The notes under the pieces were generated by a model, which saw nothing but the letters and a program-made list of their open reading frames with translations, was not told the origin of the DNA and ran no database searches. Position numbers and translations under genes: made by a program. 64,000 nt of DNA from Streptomyces sannanensis. GTDB taxonomy: Bacteria > Actinomycetota > Actinomycetes > Streptomycetales > Streptomycetaceae. Below are positions 28,681-36,566 of the stretch, one piece after another (position 1 is the first letter of the stretch; each line of letters begins with the position of its first letter). The stretch covers positions 1 to 64,000 of the forward strand of contig NZ_BAAAYL010000003.1 of NCBI RefSeq assembly GCF_039536205.1, in the 5' to 3' direction.

Positions 28681-28727
28681 AAAGCAAAGGACCGGCAAAC
28701 CGCTACCATCGGCCCAGGTCGCAAAGC
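28681..28727 (+). promoter_or_regulatory. CRISPR leader 3
   Basis: AAAGCAAAGGACCGGCAAACC then CAGGTCGCAAAGC directly before the first repeat of array 3. More diverged than leaders 1 and 2 but with the same block order. Confidence 0.5.
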
Positions 28728-29042
28728 CTCCTCCCCACGCTTGTGGGGGTGTTCCGCCCACCCCCCGCATGGTCGAGGCCCTGCGCACCTCCTCCCCACG
28801 CTTGTGGGGGTGTTCCGACCCGGATGGAGAACGGCCGGCCGCCGATTCTCTCCTCCCCACGCTTGTGGGGGTGTTCCGGTGCAGTCACCGGGGTTGAACG
28901 CGGCGCTTTCCTCCTCCCCACGCTTGTGGGGGTGTTCCGCCTCCGGCCCCGGTGCTGACCGTGTCGGAGCGCTCCTCCCCACGCTTGTGGGGGTGTTCCG
29001 CAGGAGGACGTCCAGGGCTGCATTGACCGGGCCTCCTCCCCC
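28728..29042 (+). CRISPR. Type I-E CRISPR array 3, truncated
   Basis: Five perfect 29-base repeats start at 28728, 28789, 28850, 28911 and 28972 (61-base period, 32-base spacers). A sixth is cut after about 10 bases at 29042. Repeat stem CCCCAC-GCTT-GTGGGG, beginning CTCCT and ending GTTCCG. The break coincides with a TGT-starting mobile-element-like end at 29044. Confidence 0.95.
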
Positions 29043-29043
29043 C

Positions 29044-29097
29044 TGTCGGCAACGGCTGAATCTGGGCCAGTCTGAGCGGTTCAATTCCGGGCCACCG
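29044..29097. mobile_element. Possible IS21-family terminus remnant
   Basis: Starts TGTCGGCAACGG and carries two related direct repeats (CTGAATCTGGGCCA at 29056-29069, TTCAATTCCGGGCCA at 29080-29094), as in multi-repeat IS21-family ends. No transposase remains. It lies exactly where array 3 is cut. Confidence 0.35.
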
Positions 29098-29175
29098 CCC
29101 GGTCTCGGCGGTTGGCGTCAGTCGTTGTCGTCGCAACATGGACGACTGGGCGGGTGAGGAGGAGCGGCCCGGGGT

Positions 29176-29430
29176 GTGGCGGTCGCCCTCCGGGGCGGCC
29201 GAGGATCGCAACACCGAGGTCAGCTTCTACCCGGGCACCACCATGGTTGTGGCGGTCGCCCTCCGGGGCGGCCGAGGATCGCAACGCTTTGTGCGCGGAC
29301 TGAAGGATGCTGGAGAAGTGCGTGGCGGTCGTCCTCCGGGGCGGCCGAGGATCGCAACGCCAGCGCGGTGACGCGCGTCTCCAGAGCAGCCAGGTGGCGG
29401 TCGCCCTCCGGGGCGGCCGAGGATCGCAAC
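29176..29430 (+). CRISPR. Orphan CRISPR array 4, unrelated repeat class
   Basis: Four 37-base repeats at 29176, 29249, 29322 (one C-to-T) and 29394. Spacers of 36, 36 and 35 bases are all different. The repeat contains CGGTCGCCCTCCGGGGCGGC and ends in GATCGCAAC, the kind of 3' end seen in several non-I-E class 1 types. A TCGCAAC at 29130-29136, 39 bases earlier, may be a decayed fifth repeat. No matching cas genes in the window; orientation is not certain. Confidence 0.85.
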
Positions 29431-29447
29431 CATCTGGCTTTGCCCGG

Positions 29448-29862
29448 TGTAGCCGGGAGATCCGCCGCAACCGGCACCCTGTGAACGGCCAGTACCGGCC
29501 ACACGCCGCGCACGCCCGAGCACGGGCCCGGCGGCCCCGCCTCAAGGGCGGGAAGATCGCAGCGAACCTGCAGCTACGTGACACCATCCAGTCATGGCTG
29601 GGACTGAAGTGGAGTCCCGAGCAGATCAGCCGGAGCCTGCGCCTGCACTTCCCCGACCAGCCGGAGATGCACGTGTCGCACGAGACGATCTACCAGACCC
29701 TCTACGTCCAGGGCCGGGGCGAGCTGCGCCGCGAACTCACCAGGGCACTGCGGACCGGCCGCACCCTCCGCAAGCCCCAACGCTGCCCGGACCAGCGCGT
29801 TCCGCGCTATCCGGCACCGATGGTGATGATCAGCGACCGGCCCGCAGAAGCCGATGATCGGA
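29448..29862 (+). mobile_element. IS30-family transposase remnant
   Basis: Internal fragment of an IS30-type transposase: SREIRRNRHPVNGQYRPH at the left edge, MHVSHETIYQTLYVQGRGEL in the middle, then RTLRKPQRCPDQR and VMISDRPAEADDR at the right edge, where homology stops. Both ends are missing, including the DDE catalytic region, so it is inactive. It abuts array 4 and interrupts the DUF721-type gene. Confidence 0.85.
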
Positions 29863-30575
29863 CCGCGTCGTGCCAGGTCTGCAGCAGAACGTCCTCGACG
29901 GCCTGCCGTTCGGTGACCGAGGCAGAGCTGGTGACGAGGACCACGACGGGCAGCAGCGTGCTGGGAGACCAGCGGGTGATGGCGCACTGTTCGCCGATCA
30001 GCTCGCGGATCCGGGCCAGGATCTCAGGTGCGCGCCGGGCAGCTTCCTCCCGGGCCTCGGCCGATGCCGCCACGGTGCACAGTTCCTGTCCCTGAGCGCC
30101 GAGCATGACCGGTTCCACCTGACCGGCGAGGTCCTCGCCCACGATGTCGGGCCGCCGGTCCCGGATGATCCGCGGGAGAGCACTGGAGACAGCCTGTACG
30201 ACGATGCCCGCGACCTTCGACCGGGGGGCGAGCACCTCGTTGACGCGCGCGGTCAGCGCAGCGCCGATCAGCCGGGCCTGGGTGCGCCAGGCGGGGCTTG
30301 AGCATCGCACGTGCAGGCGGTTGCTGTCGTCGATGCCAACCGGCTCCACGTGCCGGGCCACGTCCTCGCCAACTGCAGGGAACCACCAGGCCTCGAGATC
30401 GCTGAACCACTCCGGTTGCTCCGGCGAAGCCCCCTCGGTCAGCTGGGGCGCGGATCCAGATGCCCGGCCGGGCTCACCAAAATCACCACCGGCGTGCTGC
30501 CCAGCCTCGATGGCGCGCTGGCCAGCGGTTGGCTCAGCCGTGACTCGACGACGAATGACGGCTGCCGCTGAACAT
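29807..30575 (-). pseudogene. DUF721/DciA-like protein with possible DUF2493-like tail, interrupted by IS30 remnant
   Basis: Coding from about 30575 leftward. The core EWFSDLEAWWFPAVGEDVAR, then HVEPVGIDDSNRLHV and SPAWRTQARLIG, fits DUF721 (DciA-like) proteins linked to replication. The later part LPVVVLVTSSASVTERQAVE, then TWHDAV, resembles the start of a DUF2493 domain and is cut by IS30 sequence near 29,862; the last 20 residues are antisense IS30. The long frame opens only after a stop near 30,584 and has no start before GTG 30361. An ATG at 30575 would work if one C near 30,563 is an error, as the mirror copy suggests. Likely non-functional. Confidence 0.55.
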
Positions 30576-30888
30576 TGCTGTTACTCACTTTTGGGTGACG
30601 GCCCGTACGACCCAGGGTGGTGTGGCATGGCGAAGACGCAGCCGCAGCCAACTGTCGCAACGGGCTCGTGGCCTGCTGAGGCGTCAACTTTGCGCACTTC
30701 CGGCATGCATGGGCAGTGCCGTCGAGAGTCACAGAAATGCGGTCAACCAGTAACACTATGCATGTTTCCGGACACACCGTCTGCACGCGGTGGGCAGAGT
30801 GCGGGTGGCGGCCAGCCGGCCGCCACCCGCACATGGCACCGACCCCGCACCGTCTGTGAATGGCTGCTTGTGGGAGGGCGCCCGCACC

Positions 30889-31371
30889 ATGCAGGGGGAC
30901 TCCTTGTTTGTTTCCGTTTCCGTCACCGCCCGCCGTCTGGCTGCCACCGCGCTCGCGGCCGGCGCACTGGTCTCGGCAGTGACGCTGCCGGCGTCCGCGG
31001 CCGACCACGACCGCGCGAAGGTGGAGATCTCTCGCGTCCAGTACGACTCCCCGGGACGCGACGACCGCTCCAACCGTTCCCTGAACGGCGAGTGGGTGGA
31101 ACTCACCAACACCACCCGCGAGAGGATCAACCTCAAGGGCTGGACTCTCAGCGACGAGTCCGGGCACACCTACACCGTCGGCCGCTTCCACCTAAACGGC
31201 CGCGCCACAGTCCGGATCCACACCGGAGAGGGCCGCGACACCCGCACCGACCTCTTCCAGGACCGCCGCGCCTACGTGTGGAACAACGACCGCGACACCG
31301 CCACCCTGCGCAACGACCGCGGCCGCTTCGTCGACGACCACTCCTGGGGTCGCCACGGAGGCCGCCACTGA
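30889..31371 (+). CDS. Secreted lamin-tail-domain protein
   Basis: 160 residues. Signal peptide (VTARRLAATALAAGALVSAV, cut near ASAAD), then one lamin-tail (LTD) fold: VEISRVQYDSPG, NGEWVELTNTTRERINLKGW, TLSDESGHTYTV, YVWNNDRDTATLRND. LTD modules occur in extracellular proteins and often near nucleases. ATG 30889 (GGGAGG upstream) or TTG 30904 could start it. A stand-alone gene flanked by non-coding DNA. Confidence 0.75.
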   Translation: MQGDSLFVSVSVTARRLAATALAAGALVSAVTLPASAADHDRAKVEISRVQYDSPGRDDRSNRSLNGEWVELTNTTRERINLKGWTLSDESGHTYTVGRFHLNGRATVRIHTGEGRDTRTDLFQDRRAYVWNNDRDTATLRNDRGRFVDDHSWGRHGGRH

Positions 31372-32179
31372 CACCCCACACCACCATCCTGGGACTGAGC
31401 CGCGGCCCCGCCACGCTCACACAGCGGCGCGCCGGAACCAGCCAGGACCCGGCGCGCCGCCGGCGTTGACAGACGCGGCATATCCAGGGCCGGCGACGCT
31501 GCATGGCCGGCAGCCGGGAGATGCGATGCCGAACGCAGCGCCCCGTCCCGCACGCCCCGGGCCGCCAACCGCGGCCGCCTGGAAAGACAGCCAGCTGTTG
31601 TCGGTTGAGCGGGCGGGCCCCGCGCGACGTGCGAGGTGGGCACGGGGCCGCCCCTGCCGCGCTGTCCTGTCAGAGCGGACACCCGTGACCGTACGGGCTG
31701 GCGACCGCGGCTGCGCGTTCACCGTGCCGACAGAGTGAGGGCCTGCCCCGGCTGCCCTACAGGCCACACCAGTGGGTGAACTGTGCTCCCGCCCGTAACC
31801 GTGCGGGCACGGCGGCCGTCTGGCACGGCATGGGGACGACGGCTCCTGCCCACCTCCTCCGGAAAAACCCCGACGCACCCAAAGGGGTGACGCCCACGCA
31901 AGATCACCGCCGTTTGCTGCTGGTGACAGGGTCCTTACCGGCACGTCCGCCGCGGGTTCAGCGTGACTGAGGGACTTTCACCGGGAACCCACGGCGTCTT
32001 CGGCAAGCATGCTCGGAAGTGCGGTGGGTTCGGCTTTTGGTGGGCGGAGGCGGCACCTGCGGAAGGTGCCAATCATCGACGCTGAGCGATCGCGCGGTAT
32101 CTCGGTTCGACAGGGCTTCCTCACCGACGCAAAACTCGTGGCCGGGGTGGTTGTCGGTGGCGGCTGCGAGGCTGGCCGG
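31372..32179. other. About 800 bases with no convincing gene
   Basis: Several frames are open but lack domains, ribosome sites or consistent codon bias. A small minus-strand hairpin followed by TTTTT lies near 31,863-31,892. Confidence 0.4.
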
Positions 32180-32482
32180 ATGAACGCCGATGACGAGCAG
32201 CTGCTGCGCGGCCGGGTGTACGGCCACGACCAGGACGACCCCCACCCCGGCCCGCTGGCGCTCCAGACGTACGCCGCGCTGGTCGGCGGTCCGCTGGACG
32301 GGCTGCTGCTCGACATCACGGGCTGGCGGCCGGAAGAGATAGACGACGGCGTAGCCCTGATGACCGAACTGGGGCGGTGGCCCGGCGGCCGGGCGCTGTA
32401 CGACCCGCGCCCCGGCGACCCGCGCCCGTCGGGCGGCCCGGGTGTGGTGTGCCGCTTCTACTACTCCGGCGACACGCCCTGA
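32180..32482 (+). CDS. Hypothetical protein, 100 residues
   Basis: NADDEQLLRGRVYGHDQDDP at the start, acidic, no membrane segment; contains YAALVGGPLDGLLLDITGW. Good GC3 and an ATG at 32180. Not recognised; a typical small plasmid-borne protein. Confidence 0.55.
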   Translation: MNADDEQLLRGRVYGHDQDDPHPGPLALQTYAALVGGPLDGLLLDITGWRPEEIDDGVALMTELGRWPGGRALYDPRPGDPRPSGGPGVVCRFYYSGDTP

Positions 32483-32501
32483 CGCCCGCTGGCGCTCTTG
32501 C

Positions 32502-32726
32502 CTAAGGCCTGCCCTCGGTCAGCTGGGCGGCGGTGTTCTCGATCCACAGCAGCGTCCACTCGACTCCGGCCCGCCACCCGGGCTCCGCGCTGTCGTAGCG
32601 ACCTTCGGCGTCGGCGCGGATGTTGGCGGCGAGGGCGCGCAGGTCCTTCTGCAGTCCCTGCCGCTTGGCCGCGTCCACGGCCTGGATCATCTCGTCGGTG
32701 ATGTCACCGGGTCGCAGTGCGCTCAT
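32502..32726 (-). CDS. Hypothetical protein, 74 residues
   Basis: SALRPGDITDEMIQAVDAAK, then a helical body ending ENTAAQLTEGRP. Well-coded, convergent with the preceding gene. Function unknown. Confidence 0.5.
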   Translation of the reverse strand: MSALRPGDITDEMIQAVDAAKRQGLQKDLRALAANIRADAEGRYDSAEPGWRAGVEWTLLWIENTAAQLTEGRP

Positions 32727-32813
32727 CGCCCCACCTTGGACGACGTCCCTCGCCTATGGCCATATCTCCAGGGCGCTGACCTGTGACGTGCACTGGCGAT
32801 AGCGTCCTGGCTC

Positions 32814-33425
32814 ATGACCACCACCGACACGATCGCGGCCCTGGCTCTGGCCGTCGCGGTCGTCGCTGCCGTTGCCGCCATCGGCTCCTGGAGAGCCGCG
32901 CGCAACGCCAACGGGGCCGCGCAGACCCTGTCCCGGATCGAGCAGCAGCGCCAGCACGCCGATCTCACCCCGCACTTCCGCTGCACAGTCGTGGCCAACG
33001 AGGCCCGCTCCACCGCCATGCTGCGGGTCCACCTCGAAGGCCCGCCCGGACTGCTGTCCCACGGTGCCATCGAGATCACCGCGTCCCTGCGCAACGACAA
33101 CCCGCACCGCGGCGATGGGCCCCAACTCGCCGGCGGCCCGACCCCCGAAGACGTCCGCGCCCATATCTGGGGGCCGTGGAAGTTCAGCGCGGACGGCCGC
33201 GACGACACCGGCCGCACGGTTGCCCCGCAGCAGCTGGCGATCGGTGAGTGGACGCGATATGGCCTGACCCCTACCACCCCGCCGCCGTGGTCGACGACCA
33301 ACACGGACGACTGGCGCCGCGACTACGCGAACGAGCCGGTGCGCCTGAGCATCACCGCCAGGTCCAAGGGCAGCGAGTGGACCGTGCCGCTGGAAGTCCC
33401 CGTCACCATCGAGATGACCTCTTGA
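32814..33425 (+). CDS. Hypothetical single-pass membrane protein
   Basis: 203 residues. One N-terminal transmembrane helix (TIAALALAVAVVAAVAAIGS), a short coiled stretch, then a soluble beta-rich domain. No family recognised. Divergent from the 74-residue gene. Confidence 0.6.
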   Translation: MTTTDTIAALALAVAVVAAVAAIGSWRAARNANGAAQTLSRIEQQRQHADLTPHFRCTVVANEARSTAMLRVHLEGPPGLLSHGAIEITASLRNDNPHRGDGPQLAGGPTPEDVRAHIWGPWKFSADGRDDTGRTVAPQQLAIGEWTRYGLTPTTPPPWSTTNTDDWRRDYANEPVRLSITARSKGSEWTVPLEVPVTIEMTS

Positions 33426-33435
33426 CCACGGCAGG

Positions 33436-33994
33436 TCAGGAGTCGGTGATGTGGTCGAAGCCGCTCAGCAGCGGCGTCAGCTCCTGAGCGCATCCGCACA
33501 GCGTGCACAGCTGCGTCCCGGGGTTCTCCGCGACGTTCAGCGCCTGCTCCACACTGAGCAGCGGCGCGCCCTGGGGTGCTTCCTCGCAGTCCGGCGCGTG
33601 CAGTACCCCGCGGGCCGGGCCCCTGCCCTCACGGACCTTCGCCAGCACCCAGCCCGAAGGCCGGCGCTCCCTGAGCACTTCGCGCACCGTCGACGTCAGC
33701 GCCGGTGGAAGGTGCTCGGTGGGGGACCTGGTCGTAGTCGACGCCGTCGACCGGCCGCACATGGTCGGGAGCCTGGACCCACACCCGGTACTCCGCCGCT
33801 TCCACGCCGCCGTCCTCGAGGTCCCGGTACGACGGCAGTCCCACGAGGTACACCCACCCCGTCTCGGTCTGTCGCCGCTTCCACAGCCGCGCGAGGACCT
33901 CCTGCTCCGGGTGCCCCAGCACCGGGTCGGCGGGCAGCACGACGCGCACCGGCACGGGTGCCGACTCGTCTGCGTCGTCGGAAGGGGGCGTCAC
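33436..33994 (-). pseudogene. DUF6233-type protein, one frameshift
   Basis: The N-terminal half (VLARLWKRRQTETGWVYLVG, VEAAEYRVWVQAPDHVRPVD) and the C-terminal half (HAPDCEEAPQGAPLLSVEQA, then LCTLCGCAQEL) are in different frames that meet at the G run 33721-33725. Dropping one base gives about 185 residues with the HxxDC...CxxC layout of DUF6233, common in Streptomyces plasmids. The mirror copy has one base fewer at this spot, which favours an assembly error. Function unknown. Confidence 0.6.
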
Positions 33995-34078
33995 GGTGCC
34001 TACCGTAAGCAGCCGCCGCGCTGCGCCCTTCTAGGCTCTCGGTGTCAGGCAGGCATGATCCGGTGGAGGGGGTAGGGC

Positions 34079-34942
34079 GTGGCGACGTACAGCGCTGATT
34101 ACTTGAAGCGGCTGATGGCCGCTGTGGAGCGGTTCGAGGAGGTCTTCAGGCGTTGGATGGAGACCCAGGAGGAGTCGGACCACGTCCAAACGCGCGGGCT
34201 GTACCCCACGGTTTGGACCAAGGAGGGGCAGGACCAGGCGGCGGTCCGCGCGCTGGAGCTCGATGTTGCGGAGGCTGCGGGGGCCGCTGCGCGGGCGGTC
34301 GCCGTCACGGGGGCGAGTATGCGCGTCGCCGGGCTCGGTGTCGTTGACCCGATCGAGAACTGGTCGTTGATGTCGGCCCCGAGGGCGATCTTCACCCCCC
34401 AGGAGGTCCGTGCCACGGCGGCCAGGGTACGGGGCCGTCTGAGCACGATGATCAGCGAGGCGGAGGAGGCGGCGGAGTCAGCGACGCCGGGGTTCGCCCC
34501 GTCCGAGCTCCATGAGGTGATCTGGACGGCGGCGGCCGCGCACTGGACGACCCACCAGTACCGGGTTGCGGTGCGGGAGGCGTCGGAGGCACTGACCGTG
34601 CACTGGAAGGAACGTCTGGGCCGCAACGACGTGACCGACACCTCGTTCTGGCAGCAGACCCTCTCCGCAGGCGAACCCGAGCCCGGCAAGCCCAAGCTCG
34701 CCTGGCCCGGCCCGGCGGAGGACCAGACGACCAAGAGCATGCGCGGCGGTCTGGCGCCGCTGGCCGGCGCGCTCAACAACCTCGCGACCGGACTGAACCT
34801 CACGGTCAGGAACGTCGCGACGCACACCCGCGATGAGCTGACCGAGCAGGAGGGCATGGAGCGACTGGCCGCCTACAGCTACTTCGCCCGGCTGCTCGAT
34901 CAGTGCGAGATCCGCCGCGCGAAGGAGTCCGAGGGCACGTGA
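34079..34942 (+). CDS. Hypoth_ymh (TIGR02391)-like protein
   Basis: 287 residues, GTG start after GGAGGGGG. N-terminal helical region (YLKRLMAAVERFEEVFRRW), then a domain like TIGR02391: LHEVIWTAAAAHW, REASEALTVHWKERLG, SMRGGLAPLAGALNNLATGL, NVATHTRDELTEQEGMERLA. The conserved H-x-3-5-E cluster near the end is present. Such proteins are widespread on plasmids and near defence genes; the activity is not established. Confidence 0.6.
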   Translation: MATYSADYLKRLMAAVERFEEVFRRWMETQEESDHVQTRGLYPTVWTKEGQDQAAVRALELDVAEAAGAAARAVAVTGASMRVAGLGVVDPIENWSLMSAPRAIFTPQEVRATAARVRGRLSTMISEAEEAAESATPGFAPSELHEVIWTAAAAHWTTHQYRVAVREASEALTVHWKERLGRNDVTDTSFWQQTLSAGEPEPGKPKLAWPGPAEDQTTKSMRGGLAPLAGALNNLATGLNLTVRNVATHTRDELTEQEGMERLAAYSYFARLLDQCEIRRAKESEGT

Positions 34943-35015
34943 GTCGTTTCCGTCGACCGACTCGATCCGTAGAGCGGGGTGCGGCCCTTCCGGCCCTGGC
35001 TCCTAGGCTCTCGGC

Positions 35016-35483
35016 ATGACGATGACACCGGCTGAACTCGAGGCGCAGAAGGAAACGCTGGAACTCCTCAACACCGAGGCGGCCTCGCGCCTGACGCGCC
35101 AGTCGGAATCGCTGGCGAAGATCGACACCAAGACGGTGTTCCTGATCGGGTTCGCGGCCACCGCCGCGCAGTTCCTGGCGACACACAAGCACCACGACGT
35201 CCTCGCCTACTGCGCCTTCGCCGCGTACGCCGTCGCCCTGTTCACGGGAGTGCTGACGATCCGCGTGGCGGAGCACAAGGAACTGGAGCCTCCCCAGATG
35301 ATCGCTGACCACGTCCACTTGCCCAAGAGTCAGGTCCTGGCCGTACTGGCGGCGTCCCGGGCGTCGATCTTCGAGGTCAATGCGCGGCGCCAGAAGCTGA
35401 AGGCCCGGTACTGGGGGATCAGCCTGTGGTCGCTGGTTGCGGGGCTTGGCCTGTCGACTGTCGCACTCCTGCTGCACACTTGA
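35016..35483 (+). CDS. Three-helix membrane protein, SLATT/PycTM-like layout
   Basis: 155 residues. An N-terminal helix with KIDTKTVFLIGFAATAAQFL, a second membrane helix (YCAFAAYAVALFTGVLTI), a long charged helical stretch and a third membrane helix (WSLVAGLGLSTVALLLHT). The DTK-then-hydrophobic start and helical hairpin layout recall SLATT and Pycsar-type membrane effectors, but the match is structural guesswork. The small Pro/Ala-rich gene follows after 5 bases. Confidence 0.55.
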   Translation: MTMTPAELEAQKETLELLNTEAASRLTRQSESLAKIDTKTVFLIGFAATAAQFLATHKHHDVLAYCAFAAYAVALFTGVLTIRVAEHKELEPPQMIADHVHLPKSQVLAVLAASRASIFEVNARRQKLKARYWGISLWSLVAGLGLSTVALLLHT

Positions 35484-35488
35484 GCCCC

Positions 35489-35689
35489 ATGAGCAACGGA
35501 CAGAATCAGGGGAGTGGCCAGCCCGCTCCCGCGCCGGCCTCTCCCGCCCCGGCACCGGCACCGGCGCCGCAGCCGGACTTCGTCGCCGCCTTCACCAACA
35601 CGGCGATGATCGGTTCCGACAAGAAGAGCGACACCAACCCCACGCTGAACAAGGCGGTGCGGCCGCAGGGGAACACCGAGACCCGCTGA
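35489..35689 (+). CDS. Small Pro/Ala-rich protein
   Basis: 66 residues. A run of PAPAPAP-type repeats, then FVAAFTNTAMIGSDKKSDTN and a charged tail. Starts 5 bases after the membrane protein gene, so probably co-translated. Not recognised. Confidence 0.5.
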   Translation: MSNGQNQGSGQPAPAPASPAPAPAPAPQPDFVAAFTNTAMIGSDKKSDTNPTLNKAVRPQGNTETR

Positions 35690-35736
35690 AACACCGCCTG
35701 CACAGTCGTCGGGCCCGGTGACCGTGGTGGGCCTTC

Positions 35737-36408
35737 TCAGAGCAGGCGGGTGATGTGCTGCTCCCACCGGTACAGCCAGTCGTTATGCCCTTCCTCGCCG
35801 GGGGCAGGGACGTTCTGCAGGTCGTCGGGCAGGGTGATCTCTTCCAGCGCGCATGTGCCGTCGTCGAAGTAGCACGCCCACACGGCCTCGCGGGCGGCGT
35901 TGATGACGACGGCACCCACGGCGCCGTCCTTGGTGAGCGCGCCTTCGTCCACGGCGGTGCGCCCGGTCTCGATCGCCTTGCTGCTGCTGCGGAGCACCTG
36001 GACGGCCATGCCGTGTGGGTGGCTCTTGCCGGTCAGGAGGTAGAGCGCCCAGTGCGTGCCGACCGCCTCCGGCCACCGCTTGCGGGCGGCCTGACGAGTG
36101 ATCCCCGAAGCGTCGCCCAGGTCCGCGTAGGAGGCGCCTGCCCGGCCCGCGCGAGTGGCGGCGTCGACGGCCAGCTCCCGCGCGGCGTCGCCGACCTCCG
36201 TGGCGACCTCCAGGTACATCAGGTGCACCGCCTTGGCGGCCGCGGACGTGGGGGCGAGCGCGTTGGGAGTGGCGGGCCCCTCGTGCTCGCTGAAACCGAG
36301 GAAGCGCATCCGCCTCTTCGTCTCGCGCCACACCAGGTCACGCACCTGCGCCCGGAAGGCGACCCGTTCCTCGATGCCCTCGCTGTCGAGCTCCCACACA
36401 TCAGCCAT
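35737..36408 (-). CDS. HTH-containing plasmid protein
   Basis: 223 residues. The N-terminal half is helical (RRMRFLGFSEHE...); a central helix-turn-helix reads ASYADLGDASGITRQAARKR; the C-terminus has an acidic patch and WACYFDDGTCALEEI. Probably DNA-binding. Start ATG 36408, with a promoter TTGTCG-18-TATGGT just upstream. Divergent from the TraB chimera. Confidence 0.65.
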   Translation of the reverse strand: MADVWELDSEGIEERVAFRAQVRDLVWRETKRRMRFLGFSEHEGPATPNALAPTSAAAKAVHLMYLEVATEVGDAARELAVDAATRAGRAGASYADLGDASGITRQAARKRWPEAVGTHWALYLLTGKSHPHGMAVQVLRSSSKAIETGRTAVDEGALTKDGAVGAVVINAAREAVWACYFDDGTCALEEITLPDDLQNVPAPGEEGHNDWLYRWEQHITRLL

Positions 36409-36414
36409 ATGACA

Positions 36415-36444
36415 ACCATAGGGCACGCATGCAGATTGCGACAA
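36415..36444 (-). promoter_or_regulatory. Putative promoter of the HTH gene with direct repeats
   Basis: On the minus strand TTGTCG (36444-36439), 18 bases, TATGGT (36420-36415), giving a nearly leaderless start at 36408. The direct repeats GACAACCA (36411) and GACAACTA (36440) overlap it and could be an operator. Confidence 0.45.
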
Positions 36445-36484
36445 CTAAAGTTTCGAACAGGCCGGGGGGCTGGATCGCTGGACT

Positions 36485-36493
36485 TTATCCACA
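36485..36493 (+). promoter_or_regulatory. Perfect DnaA-box-like 9-mer
   Basis: TTATCCACA, the canonical DnaA box, stands alone in the divergent intergenic space before the TraB chimera. One box does not make an origin. Confidence 0.3.
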
Positions 36494-36566
36494 GGTAAGC
36501 CGTTCTACGGTTCGTGTCCGCTTCCGGGTGTGAGGTGCCGGGACGCACACCGAAAGGGCACGGCCG

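Noticed and set aside
29448..29862. Functional IS30 element
   Set aside because: Both transposase ends, the catalytic region and the terminal inverted repeats are missing.
28681..30575. cas1/cas2 between array 3 and the IS30 remnant
   Set aside because: No frame there has Cas1 or Cas2 features; the space is filled by arrays, IS pieces and the DUF721 gene.
31372..32179. Genes in the 800-base gap
   Set aside because: Candidate frames lack a ribosome site and consistent codon bias and look like Pro/Arg-rich shadows.
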